From Mucilaginibacter sp. Bleaf8 (GTDB lineage Bacteria; Bacteroidota; Bacteroidia; Sphingobacteriales; Sphingobacteriaceae): DNA of 64,000 nucleotides. This document shows, in pieces, positions 30,296 through 39,900 of this stretch. A program made the translations under genes and the position numbers. Numbering within the stretch: position 1 is the stretch's first letter; each line of letters opens with the position of its first letter. Location of the stretch: NCBI RefSeq assembly GCF_018390515.1, contig NZ_JAHBBK010000003.1, forward strand, positions 124,001 through 188,000. Direction: 5' to 3'. The notes beneath the pieces are model-generated. The model was given only the letters and a program-made list of their open reading frames with translations, made no database searches and was not told the DNA's origin.

Positions 30296-32212
30296 TTATG
30301 ACCGTTGGAATTTTTGCCACAATACCACATCGTCACAAAGTTTGATTAAGATAACAATAAATGTACGCAGGAAATATAGGTAATCCATTTCCTGCTGCTT
30401 TATATCACGGCCATGGGAGCCATGCAGGTATTTATTCCGCAGGTCCAGCCCGTTACTGAACTCCTTCGCATTCAGGTAAAAATTCAAGTAGCTGGTCTCT
30501 TCCTTGGTTAGCAGCCTGTCCGAAACCTCAAGCAGCCCTTCCTCTGTCATCCGGTCGATTGCTACCCTTAGTTCCGATGAGTAATGCCAGTAACTGATAT
30601 GTCCAGTTTCATATAGACGGCCTGCAATAAATATCATAACCGGATCCACCATTTCTAGAACGCCTTCCTCATTGATAGTCAGATAGCCTTCACTAATAAA
30701 ACGTTCAATATAGGCTCGTTGGTAATCCTCAAAATCGGTTTTTAGCATTGGCTTGGTGGCTAGGGCATGAAAAACTGTCTCGTCGTTGCCTTCCTCGCCA
30801 CGCCGGGCCAGCATACTGTTTGGATTAAAAAAGATCGCCTGCAATTCAAGAATAGTGCTGTGTGTGCTGAACAGGTATTTTTTAGCGAGCAGGCTCGGCA
30901 GATCGCTGAAGTTAAGCGGTGTTGAATCCATCTGCAACAGCTCATGTTCGATGTCACCGTCGTTGACAAAAGCTTTGTATTGTTTAAGCAGGTATTCCAT
31001 ATCGGGAGCCAAAAGACGGATTTTTTCAAAAGCCGATAAGTCCGCCTGGGGCATTTTGAAGATCAGGTTAGCCATACCCCAAATTTCTTTGAAGAAATCA
31101 TTGATAAAACCATCGATGACGGCTTCGATGGGGCGACCACGTTCCTTGAGATAGTGGCCGAAGATACCAAGCTGCGCCATAGACAACATATTCTTTTTGG
31201 CGAAAACCATTCCAGTCATATATTCGCTTCTTGACTGTGTGAACAGTTTCTCCAGCTGATCCATCTCTGAAAGATGGCTGACCAGCGTGATCAGCCCCTC
31301 TTTGTCCGAATACAAGAAAAGGTTACTGAACACAAGAAACAATTCAAGGTCGCTGCGGAGCGAATCGAAGTATTTGCCGCCGTAAATCGCCATCGTACCG
31401 TCAGCATCGGTCTCGAAAGCCACCGCATCATCCTGGTCTTTATTCAGAGTAGCCCCCATGGTAAACCGGGTCGCATTCGGACTGTTCAAGATGGGCTCCT
31501 TGATTTTTCCGGCAACCTGTTTTGCTTTCAAACGGGTACGGGGAGAGAGCTTCAGCTGCCTTGCATGCCTAACCAGTTCGACAAAATTGAGGTTCGGTTC
31601 CTCCGAATCGAGGTAAACATTGATGATCTCTTCTTTATCATTATCCGTCAGGGCTTTGGGGAAATACCATGCTGGTGACTCGCCAATATGTTTCTGTTCA
31701 TAATAACCAAGCAATATCTCCGCGCTTTCTTCAGCGCTCAATAAAAACGCACGCACCTCTGCACTGTAAAACTGGACCAGTTTTTCCAAGGACAGGATAT
31801 AGCGGATATGCCGGGGATGATCATTTAACAATTCTGCAAAGAGGGGCTTATCCACCCGCTTAAAAATTTCAAAATACCGGAACAACTGCCAAAAATTAGA
31901 ACGGTTGCTGAACTCCAGTTGCCCGATCACCCGGCTGAAATCCGCTGGGGCAAGGTTGAATAGAAAAACTTTGATCGCCTGAATCGCTTCCTTCACTTTT
32001 GCTTCATAACCTAATTTGACCGCTTCAGACCATCGGACCAGGTAAAAACCGCCTTCAAAATGCTTGTGCACATGATGAAATTCTAACAGATCGTTCAGGT
32101 TCATCACTGAAAAATCGAGATCATGTTCCAGCAATCTTTCCGCCTTTTCCAGCATATGTGGGATCATCATGTCATGTTTCGAGAAAAATTCTACGCGGTC
32201 AGACCTACTCAT
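30296..32212 (-). CDS. Large helical protein with C-terminal HEPN-like RN-x3-H motif
   Basis: A 638-residue, almost entirely alpha-helical protein. The C-terminal 60 residues contain LDLRNKYLHGSHGRD, giving R592-N593 ... H597, the HEPN RX4H motif in its usual place, followed by a long helix (YLYFLRTFIVILIKLCDDV). The large N-terminal part would be the sensor. Known defence proteins share this architecture (long helical repeat plus HEPN RNase). No adjacent partner on the same strand. Function inferred only from the motif. Confidence 0.6.
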   Translation of the reverse strand: MSRSDRVEFFSKHDMMIPHMLEKAERLLEHDLDFSVMNLNDLLEFHHVHKHFEGGFYLVRWSEAVKLGYEAKVKEAIQAIKVFLFNLAPADFSRVIGQLEFSNRSNFWQLFRYFEIFKRVDKPLFAELLNDHPRHIRYILSLEKLVQFYSAEVRAFLLSAEESAEILLGYYEQKHIGESPAWYFPKALTDNDKEEIINVYLDSEEPNLNFVELVRHARQLKLSPRTRLKAKQVAGKIKEPILNSPNATRFTMGATLNKDQDDAVAFETDADGTMAIYGGKYFDSLRSDLELFLVFSNLFLYSDKEGLITLVSHLSEMDQLEKLFTQSRSEYMTGMVFAKKNMLSMAQLGIFGHYLKERGRPIEAVIDGFINDFFKEIWGMANLIFKMPQADLSAFEKIRLLAPDMEYLLKQYKAFVNDGDIEHELLQMDSTPLNFSDLPSLLAKKYLFSTHSTILELQAIFFNPNSMLARRGEEGNDETVFHALATKPMLKTDFEDYQRAYIERFISEGYLTINEEGVLEMVDPVMIFIAGRLYETGHISYWHYSSELRVAIDRMTEEGLLEVSDRLLTKEETSYLNFYLNAKEFSNGLDLRNKYLHGSHGRDIKQQEMDYLYFLRTFIVILIKLCDDVVLWQKFQRS

Positions 32213-32823
32213 TACTAACGTTGTTTAATATAAATGAGGATAAAATTAAACATTGCCACACCGCTGACCAATTTGCAAACAATCTAAATTTTCCACAATG
32301 ACCATGGCGAGGCGGCTTAAACGAATCAGGTCAACTGATCAACTAGGTTAAAAACTTCGCAAAGCTGATTACATTGTCACCTAAAAGAGCCTTAAAGATT
32401 CCGTCATCGCTAATCGGTTTTCTTCCTCCAAAACTTTTTAGATAAAGCAAATGCTTTAAATTTGAAAAATCGTTCTTAGCCGGAAGGCCATAATTACCAA
32501 CCTTAATAATACTGGTGTTATTAACGACCGACAATAGATAACTATTTATTACCAATAATAATTTTAACAAATTGGAAGCTAGCTATTAATTTGATAGATG
32601 TCAAATCCTTTTATCTGACTAAAGTTGTCAAAGGATCAAACCAAACAATTTAAACCGCTATCCTTCCCGATCTTCTGTGAAATAGTTCACGAAATGTTCC
32701 GCGTGGCTTCCGACTTGTAATCAGCCAATAACAGGATGGAATGGTTAGCAAAGGTATTATAGGAATAAACTTTATGAAGACGATCGGAAGTTTTACTAAT
32801 TACTGCTTATATTAACCGCTACA
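32213..32823. other. 611-bp AT-rich intergenic region; remnant minus-strand frame
   Basis: A minus-strand frame at 32343-32570 (SIIKVGNYGLPAKNDFSNLKHLLYLKSFGGRKPI) is protein-like but begins only with TTG and is probably a gene remnant. The rest shows no hairpin, repeat or gene that I can support. Confidence 0.35.
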
Positions 32824-33936
32824 ATGGATGCCCAGACTTTCATAAACATTAATAAAATTCTTGAACGGGACAGTAAATCCACTACTTACAAGTTCGCACT
32901 ACTTAGAGGTACCATCGACCTTATAGAAGACAATTCACCATACTTGTATTTCAAGGAAAATAGAGCAAACCTTCCGATGGGATTACTAATAGAAAAATGG
33001 CTGCTATATTATTATCCAATTGTCGAATCAGAGGTACTAATCCCTCAAATCAATGGCTCAGCCAATCTTGTCTTCGGGGCGAAGTTAAAGCAACTTACTA
33101 AATACTATAAAGGCATTGGTGGATTCTCCGCATTTTACAATGATCTTAAAAGTAAAGGCATTCCAAGGCCTATAACCGAGGCTTTCCTTGATCTTGTTGT
33201 AAATTTAAATAGAACTATTACTACCATGCCCATGAAGTATTTGGGCAGATCCATTTCTCAGAATTTCTATAGCATCTATCAGTACGAAAATGCAGGCAGC
33301 AGAAAAAAGGCGGAAAGTATTGATACCGAGTACTTAATTAAGTCTTTTGGCTATTTTTCTATTCCGCTGGAATATTATGAGGCGTTTAAGCTACTTGGTA
33401 GCTTCATCATTGGACAAGATGCAATTCTGTTTAAGTGGGCTGAGTTCTCTGTTGCTGCGTCTGGTAAAATCCTTTCTGTGAACCATGTAATCAACGAAGT
33501 GCTCAAGAGCCCCATAACTGCTCGGGAAATTGCTGCATCCAAAACCTTTTACAAAGAGCTACTGCAAAGTGAAGGAACAGTATATTGTGTTTGGAGCGGT
33601 AATAAAATTAGCCAGTATGATATTGATCATATCATTCCCTTCTCCATTTGGAAAAACAATGATCTTTGGAACTTACTGCCAGCGCAAGCCAAGCTAAATA
33701 ATCAAAAGCGGGATAAGATACCGGCAGAAAGCTTGATTGATAAGCGTAAGGATCTTATTACTTATTATTGGCATCTGCTTCATAAGGCAAAGGAAAAGCG
33801 CTTTCAAAAAGAACTGCGTATCGCTCTCTTGGGGCAGAATGAGCAAGACGGCTGGCCTAATGTGGCTCTAGATAAGCTTAAAGACAGTTGCCGTTACTTA
33901 ATTTCAACTCGAGGGTTCGAAGAATGGATCATCTGA
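32824..33936 (+). CDS. HNH endonuclease domain protein
   Basis: A 370-residue protein with a C-terminal HNH domain at about 252-305: YCVWSGNKIS, YDIDHIIPFS (H269), NNDLWNLLPAQAKLNNQKRDKIP. The first zinc half appears to have only one cysteine (C255), so the motif may lack a structural zinc. The N-terminal 250 residues are helical and unrecognised. HNH enzymes of this layout often occur in restriction or antiphage loci. It is the last gene of the nuclease-rich island. Confidence 0.75.
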   Translation: MDAQTFININKILERDSKSTTYKFALLRGTIDLIEDNSPYLYFKENRANLPMGLLIEKWLLYYYPIVESEVLIPQINGSANLVFGAKLKQLTKYYKGIGGFSAFYNDLKSKGIPRPITEAFLDLVVNLNRTITTMPMKYLGRSISQNFYSIYQYENAGSRKKAESIDTEYLIKSFGYFSIPLEYYEAFKLLGSFIIGQDAILFKWAEFSVAASGKILSVNHVINEVLKSPITAREIAASKTFYKELLQSEGTVYCVWSGNKISQYDIDHIIPFSIWKNNDLWNLLPAQAKLNNQKRDKIPAESLIDKRKDLITYYWHLLHKAKEKRFQKELRIALLGQNEQDGWPNVALDKLKDSCRYLISTRGFEEWII

Positions 33937-34074
33937 TGCAAATATAAATGTGATTAAAATTGACTAGCCACCCTTTTATATTTAAAAAGTGAGGCTGAAC
34001 ATCTGTATACTTAGCATCTAAATTAAAAAATTAAGGCAGTTGACAATTGCAAGGTCTCATTTAGATGAGCAATA

Positions 34075-34299
34075 CTAAAAATCCATTAGGTCTTTCAATG
34101 GGACAGCTAATCCTTTCGACAGTTCAATAAGTGAGGAAAACGTCATGTTAATTTCTCCTTTCTCGTACCTCCTGATGTCAGCGAAATCAACATCACATAT
34201 TTGGGCGAGCTTACGATAGGAGATCTTTCGTTCTTTGCGTAGCGATGCTAGGTGTTCACCAAAGCGCTTTAAATATTCCTTATGAGTTTCGCTAGCCAT
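34075..34299 (-). CDS. XRE family helix-turn-helix regulator (74 aa)
   Basis: A minimal Cro/C1-type HTH protein: FGEHLASLRKERKISYRKLAQIC, then DVDFADIRRYEKGEINMTFSSLIELSKGLAVPL. A 20-bp perfect palindrome lies 45-65 bp upstream of its start, between it and the divergent 47-aa gene, and is its likely operator. A second XRE protein of the same size and style lies at 34671-34901. Confidence 0.85.
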   Translation of the reverse strand: MASETHKEYLKRFGEHLASLRKERKISYRKLAQICDVDFADIRRYEKGEINMTFSSLIELSKGLAVPLKDLMDF

Positions 34300-34344
34300 C
34301 CAATTGAGTACGGTAGCTAAAATCTTTCTTTTAATAATGAAAAG

Positions 34345-34364
34345 TGTAGGGTTATAACCCTACA
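34345..34364. promoter_or_regulatory. 20-bp perfect palindrome, probable XRE operator
   Basis: TGTAGGGTTA-TAACCCTACA, perfectly symmetric, in the promoter region between the XRE gene (minus) and the 47-aa membrane peptide gene (plus). It is a candidate operator for autoregulation by the adjacent XRE protein. Confidence 0.65.
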
Positions 34365-34451
34365 TTCGCTTACTTTGTATTAGTTTATTAGTAGCATAGT
34401 ATTCAGGTAATTGGTAATTTGCACCACCAATTATAAGCAAACCGCTTCACC

Positions 34452-34595
34452 ATGAAGAAAATGAAAGGAGAGAATGCCGAGTCGCATTCTTTCAGCAACT
34501 CGCCGAGGCGAAAGCAATTGTATTATGCAATTGGCTTAATATTAATATGGGTAGTCATATACTTAGCAATACATTTTAAATTGATAAAATACTGA
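34452..34595 (+). CDS. Small 47-aa single-membrane-span protein
   Basis: The ATG at 34452 opens a 47-codon frame ending in TGA at 34593-34595. The N-terminal 21 residues are polar and basic (MKKMKGENAESH, then SPRRKQ), and residues 24-43 form one hydrophobic segment (YAIGLILIWVVIYLAIHF). It reads like a genuine small membrane peptide. It diverges from the XRE gene with the 20-bp palindrome between them. Toxin, pheromone or membrane subunit are all possible; none proven. Confidence 0.5.
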   Translation: MKKMKGENAESHSFSNSPRRKQLYYAIGLILIWVVIYLAIHFKLIKY

Positions 34596-34670
34596 AGGGC
34601 AAGTAAAATCATTATTTGTCCTTTGAAGCAGATGAAATTTTGTCAAAGCGTACTATATAACGTTCAACAG

Positions 34671-34901
34671 CTATAACTTGAAGTCAAGTAGCTCCTTGGC
34701 ATCTATGTTTAATCCTTTCGCAAGTTCAAAAATTTTAGAAAGTTGAATATTGAACTTTCCATTTTCAATTTTCGCGATGTTACTTTTGTCCACATCACAG
34801 TTTACCGCCATTTGAGCAAGGCTTAAACCTTTTTCCTCTCTTATTCTTCTTAAATTTTTACCGAAATCGACTTGGATTTGACTGTTTACCTTTTTTACCA
34901 T
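34671..34901 (-). CDS. XRE family helix-turn-helix regulator (second, 76 aa)
   Basis: A short Cro/C1-type protein: DFGKNLRRIREEKGLSLAQMAVNC, then DVDKSNIAKIENGKFNIQLSKIFELAKGLNI. The ATG at 34901 is preferred over an adjacent GTG. A 24-bp near-perfect palindrome lies 46 bp upstream of the start, next to the leader of the plus-strand TonB operon. It probably represses itself and possibly the divergent operon. Confidence 0.85.
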   Translation of the reverse strand: MVKKVNSQIQVDFGKNLRRIREEKGLSLAQMAVNCDVDKSNIAKIENGKFNIQLSKIFELAKGLNIDAKELLDFKL

Positions 34902-34946
34902 CACATCTTTAAAGCGAATGGAAAATTTGTCTTAAAAAACATATAA

Positions 34947-34970
34947 ATCGTGGTAATAAATTACCACGAT
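34947..34970. promoter_or_regulatory. Palindrome with 11-bp arms, probable XRE operator
   Basis: Perfect 11-bp arms (ATCGTGGTAAT and its complement) flank an AA centre. The site lies between the second XRE gene and the start of the structured leader of the plus-strand operon, so one site can control both directions. Confidence 0.65.
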
Positions 34971-35074
34971 CAATTTTATTTTGTATATTTACCTTCATGA
35001 AATAAAACCTATGTGATTAGGAAATTATATTTTCGCAAATCTTCAAAAATTTAGAAGCATTTGCTTAAAGTCTT

Positions 35075-35185
35075 GTCTTAGAAACGTGAGAAATTTCAAA
35101 TGACACAAGGCGATAAGTGAATTGCCCAGGCATTGTGCGTGGGCTCACTTACTCGTGTCAGGGCAATTCTCACGGCCTCTAAGAC
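35075..35185 (+). ncRNA. Long structured RNA-like element with nested perfect stems and an alternative pairing
   Basis: Nested inverted repeats: GTCTTAGA 35075-35082 with 35178-35185; CGTGAGAA 35085-35092 with 35167-35174; TGACAC 35101-35106 with 35155-35160; TAAGTGA 35114-35120 with 35145-35151; GCCCA 35124-35128 with 35140-35144. A competing 9-bp pairing joins GAATTGCCC at 35119-35127 to GGGCAATTC at 35161-35169. This is far more pairing than chance. Strand is not certain because the element is symmetric. It sits in the leader of the 91-aa/TlpA/SusCD genes, so it may be a cis-regulatory RNA or a sRNA. Confidence 0.55.
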
Positions 35186-35237
35186 GGTAAGCTGGGTACC
35201 ACGCGCAATGTTTTCATAGCTATACCAGCAGCTTGCC
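35186..35237 (+). ncRNA. Second hairpin directly following the structured element
   Basis: GGTAAGCTG at 35186-35194 pairs with CAGCTTGCC at 35229-35237 (one G-U pair), enclosing a 34-base loop. It abuts the last stem of the preceding element without a gap and ends 14 bases before the start codon at 35252, so it could control access to that start. Confidence 0.45.
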
Positions 35238-35251
35238 ACTTTTTCAAGAGT

Positions 35252-35527
35252 ATGGAAGCGGTACACATAAACAACAATTCATTTAATCCTCCTTTAAAAA
35301 AGGTCATCACTACCTTTTTTAACAGGAACTCTCCGGAGTCCGTCCAGCTTATGTTCTGGCGGCTATTCCAGTGCTGGGTGACCAAGGACTGCACGCTGCG
35401 TGGCGAAGTATCTGATCAAGAGGTCGCCCTCGTATTCGACCAACTGAATGACCTGGTCGCCGCGGCCTACATGGAACATCAAACCGGCAGCAGTTCTGGT
35501 GATCAGGAGGAGCGTCCCCATGCGTAA
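35252..35527 (+). CDS. Hypothetical 91-aa protein at the head of a TonB/SusCD gene group
   Basis: An acidic, mostly helical protein (ITTFFNRNSPESVQLMFWRLFQCWVTKDC, EVSDQEVALVFDQLNDLVAAAYMEHQ). No signal peptide or known domain. Similar short proteins are, to my memory, common near SusC/SusD genes in Sphingobacteriaceae, with unknown role. Its leader contains the structured element, and 100 bp separate it from the TlpA-like gene. Confidence 0.6.
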   Translation: MEAVHINNNSFNPPLKKVITTFFNRNSPESVQLMFWRLFQCWVTKDCTLRGEVSDQEVALVFDQLNDLVAAAYMEHQTGSSSGDQEERPHA

Positions 35528-35627
35528 ACACTCCGTTTTTACCTGGCTGCACCTCATCTCTCCCCCGGAGTAAATACCGTCCGTTTCCTTTTTTCTTCAC
35601 GTATTTTTTATTCTTTAACCATTCAAA

Positions 35628-36911
35628 ATGAAGCTCAAAATTTGCTTACTGGGACTGCTATGCCTTTTTTTAAGGGCGCATGCACAAAAAACCATAGAAG
35701 ACCGGGGCCTGCCGATCGGTGCGACGGTGCCCGATCTGACCATTACCGATATCACCGGTTACGATTCGCCGTCCTTACCACTTCATACGCTTTCGGATAA
35801 GCTCATTATCCTGGATTTCTGGGCCACCTGGTGTTCAGCCTGCATCTCTCATTTCCCTGACCTGTACGCGCTTCAGCGCAGGCATCCGAAAGACCTGCAG
35901 ATCATCTTAGTCAATTCCAAAAAGGTGCGCGACCGGCCGGAGAACGCCATAGCCTTTCTCGAAAAGCGCCGGAAGTATTACCAGTTCCCTTGTGTCCTGA
36001 ACGACACCGTGCTCAATAACCTGTTCCCGCACAAGGAAATCCCGCACCTGGTCTGGATCAAAGACAACAAGGTGCAGGCGATCACCACCGCCGAAAGCGT
36101 AACCGAGGCTAATATCCGTAAAATGCTAAACGGAGATTCTTTACGGCTGGCGAAAAAAGGGGAGATCGCCTACGATTTCCAGAAGCCGCTCTTTGTCGCC
36201 GGGAATGGTGGCAATGCGCCTGGGTTTATCTACCACTCTTTCCTGACGCCCTATGTGGAAGGACTCAGCGGGGGATTCTTTTTCCATCAGGATGACAACG
36301 GGCTCATTTCCCGGATCACGCTGCCCAACTGCATGAAAATAACAGCGTACCGGGTAGCCAATCCCGCGTTTGCCGGTTTCCCGGACACCCGAACCTTATA
36401 CCGGGTCAAGAATCCCGCGGAGTATTCGCCTGACAGCACCAGTTCCAAAAACTGGCGTGCCCGCAATGAATTTTGTTACGAGGCCAGCTTTGCGCCGCGC
36501 AGCAAAGCGGCTGCCCTGCAACTGATGCGAAATGATCTGGACCATTATTTCAGTCTCCGTTTTGATACGTCGCGCATCGATACGCTGTGCTTTGTGCTCC
36601 GGCGTTCGCCAGACGGGCATCTGCCGGTCAGTTCAGCCGGGACGAAACACGAGACGAATATGAATGATGGCACGCGGGTGCCGGTCTACTTCCATCACTA
36701 TTCGCTTGGCTCCATCTTACAGGAGCTGGAGGTCCGGTATAAAATGCCTTTTATCGATGAAACCGGTTTTGAACCCAATGTTGACCTGACCTTGCCCTAC
36801 CTAATATCCAATAAGGAGGCACTGGCCAGAAGCTTTGCCAAACAGGGGTTTTCCCTCACGCTTGAAAAAAGGCCCGTTACCTTCCTCGTCCTCTCAGAAA
36901 GAACAGATTGA
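35628..36911 (+). CDS. TlpA-like thioredoxin-fold protein with C-terminal STN-like region
   Basis: A 427-residue protein. The signal peptide ends near AHAQ, and residues 20-155 form a TlpA-type thioredoxin domain with active site FWATWCSACISHFPDL (C-S-A-C). The C-terminal 70 residues (YSLGSILQELEVRYKMPFIDETG ... LTLEKRPVTFLVL) resemble an STN (secretin/TonB short N-terminal) module. It probably acts as a periplasmic reductase or disulphide handler. It is followed 33 bp later by the SusC gene, so it is likely a functional partner of the TonB receptor. Confidence 0.85.
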   Translation: MKLKICLLGLLCLFLRAHAQKTIEDRGLPIGATVPDLTITDITGYDSPSLPLHTLSDKLIILDFWATWCSACISHFPDLYALQRRHPKDLQIILVNSKKVRDRPENAIAFLEKRRKYYQFPCVLNDTVLNNLFPHKEIPHLVWIKDNKVQAITTAESVTEANIRKMLNGDSLRLAKKGEIAYDFQKPLFVAGNGGNAPGFIYHSFLTPYVEGLSGGFFFHQDDNGLISRITLPNCMKITAYRVANPAFAGFPDTRTLYRVKNPAEYSPDSTSSKNWRARNEFCYEASFAPRSKAAALQLMRNDLDHYFSLRFDTSRIDTLCFVLRRSPDGHLPVSSAGTKHETNMNDGTRVPVYFHHYSLGSILQELEVRYKMPFIDETGFEPNVDLTLPYLISNKEALARSFAKQGFSLTLEKRPVTFLVLSERTD

Positions 36912-36944
36912 TCCACTTCCTTTAGATTTCCTAACCTGATTGAT

Positions 36945-39900
36945 ATGAAACTCACCTACATTATCTTCTGCTTTTTATTGCTTCATCTATCCCAACTGTG
37001 CTTCTCCCAAACGATTACCGGCACGGTGGTGAATACCAGAAACGAACCGCTGGACGGGATCACCATCGCCGTTAAAGGTGGTAAAACCGTTGGCGTCACC
37101 GACGAGAAAGGCTACTTCAAACTCCGAATTAATGACGCTAGTACTGTCCTGCGGTTTACCGCCGCTTTTGCGGAACCCTTAGAGATTACGGTGGGCCCGC
37201 AACAAACCCTTCGTGTCGTGCTCCAAACGAAAACCACCGGCTTGGACGAGGTTCATGTGATCGCCTATGGCACCACCTCCCAGCGGAATACTGTCGGTAC
37301 CATCTCCAAGATCAGTGCTGCGGAACTCAGCCAACAGGTCGTCACCAATCCACTGGCCGCGCTTCAGGGCAGAGTGCCTGGTATGGTGGTGACCTCCACC
37401 AGCGGCCTGCCCGGCGCCTCGTTTAACGTCCAAATCCGGGGGCAGAACACGCTCAACCCCAACCGGACCGCCAGCCCGTTTGCTCCCTCGGACAACCCAC
37501 TGTTTATCGTTGACGGCGTCCCTTATGCCGCACAGAACACGAACATCAATCAGTTTTCATCCCTTGCCGCGCCGGGCAACGGCAACATTTACAATAATCA
37601 CAGCGGCGGCCTGAGCCCGTTCAATAATCTTAACCCCAGTGATATAGAGAGCATCGAAGTCCTCCGGGATGCGGACGCGACTGCCATCTATGGTTCCCGT
37701 GGCGGCAACGGCGTTATTCTGATCACCACGAAAAAGGGGAAAATGGGAAAGACGGAGTTAGGCCTCAACCTTTCTGAAGGGCTGAGCTTCGTCGGCTCCA
37801 CGATGCCCATGCTGAATACGGCGCAATACCTGGCCATGCGGAAAGAGGCATTTGCTAACAACGGACTTATACCCAGCAGCGACCCTTCCGATCAGGCATT
37901 TGCGCCAGACCTGACCGTTTTTGATGCCACCCGGAATACGAACTGGAAAAAAGAGTTCCTGGGTAATACGGCCTCCAGCCTTAACCTCAATACGGCTTTA
38001 AGCGGCGGAACGGCCAGTACGCAGTTCCGCCTGGGTGCAGGCGTCAATCGAGACACTTACATTTTCCCCGGCGATTTCGCAGATGAGCGTATCACTTTTT
38101 CCACAGGCCTTCATCATACCTCGGAGGATAAGCGCCTGAATGTCGACTTTTCGGCACTTTACGGTTACGACAGGAATAATTCGGCCAGCAATCCTTCTAT
38201 TTTGTCGGCCTATACGCTGGAGCCAAACTATCCCTCGCCCCTCGACAGCAGGGGGAACCTGGTATGGAACTACCAAAATGTGCCGCTCGACGGTTCCTAT
38301 GCTGCTTACAATCCCTATGCCTACCTGAAGCAACCGTATTCGGTTCAAAACACCTCTCTGAATGCCAATCTGGTTACCAGCTACCGGATTATCACCGGGC
38401 TTGTTTTCCGGACCAGCCTGGGCTATAGTACCTTTGGCAGCGATGAATACAGCGGTACGCCTGCGGGCGCACAAAACCCCGGATACAATCCCGTGGCTTC
38501 CGCGCTTTTCGGCAAAAATAACTTTGCGACCTGGATCGCGGAGCCGCAACTGGACTATAAGCGCAGTTTCGGCAAGCTCGTCTCCGACCTGCTTGTCGGC
38601 AGCACCTTTCAGAAGCAAACCAACACGGGAACCCAGGTGCAGGGCACGGGCTACATTAATGACGACCTGATCCATTCCATTTCCGGTGCGCCCACGCAGA
38701 CGGCTTCGGATACCTATCTGGCTTACAAATACACGTCCCTGTTCGGCAGGCTGAACCTGCGCTGGAATAACCGGTACATCATTGACGCGGCCATTCGGCG
38801 TGACGGTTCCAGCCGCTTTGGCCCGAACCGCGAGTTCGGAACGTTTGGGTCTGCAGGAGGTGCCTGGGTGTTCAGTGAAGAAAATCTCTTTAAGAAAAGT
38901 CTATCGTTCCTTAGCTATGGAAAACTGAGAGCAACCTACGGAACCACTGGTAATGACCAGATTGCCAACTACCAGTTTCTCTCCCGGTGGGCGCCCACGC
39001 CTTACAGTTACCAGGGCAGCATCGGCTATGCCCCGCAGAACCTGTACAACCCCGATTTTGGCTGGGCGACCACGCAAAAGCTCGACATTGGCCTCGACCT
39101 GGGCTTTTTGCGGGACCGTTTGCTGTTCAGTGCCAACTGGTTCCGGAACCGCTCCGGCCATCAGCTGATCACTTATCAGCTGCCGAATCAAACTGGCTTC
39201 AGTAATGTACTGGAAAACTGGGATGCCGTGGTTCAGAATACCGGTTGGGAATTTACGCTTCAGTTATCGCCAGTGAAGACCACCCGCTTCTCGTGGTCTA
39301 CTTCGTTCAATATCACCTTTCCCCAAAATAAGCTGCTGTCCTTTCCCGGTCTGGCTCAGTCCAGCTATGCTACCACCTACCTGATAGGCCAGCCGCTCAG
39401 CGTACAGAATAAATTCAGATCCGCAGGTGTGGATCCGGCCAGCGGTCTGTTTCAATTTTACGATGCGGCCGGTCAGGTGACACAGTCCCCAGTCGAAGCG
39501 AGTTCTGCGAAGCTGAATGACTTCTATAACGTAGGCAACCTCGACCCGGTGTTTTACGGTGGCTGGCAGCACAGCTTTACCTACCGGAACTTCCGGCTGG
39601 ACATCCTGATGGAGTTCCGCAAACAAAAAGGGATCAACTACCTGGCGCAGGTCTATAGTTTCCTGCCCGGAACCGAGATGAATATTCCCGCTGCGCTGCT
39701 GAACCACTGGCGTACAGCCGGGGACGTTGTTCCGTTCCAGCGCCTGTCTTCGCAGTATGGAGAGGAAGCTACCTCGGCCACCTATTTTGCGGAATCGGAT
39801 GCGACGATCAGCGATGCTTCTTACCTGCGCTTCAAAACGGTCTCGCTTTCGTATGCCTTCCCGGCTCCAATACTCCGCAAGATATCCGTTAAAGGTCTGC

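Noticed and set aside
32343..32570. Minus-strand 75-codon frame
   Set aside because: No ATG start, AT-rich N-terminus; probably a remnant, not a gene.
35075..35185. Integron attC-like or retron ncRNA identity for the structured element
   Set aside because: No RYYYAAC/GTTRRRY core sites, no integrase or reverse transcriptase gene in the window.
37998..38675. 225-codon frame opposite the SusC gene
   Set aside because: Antisense shadow of a certain SusC coding sequence.
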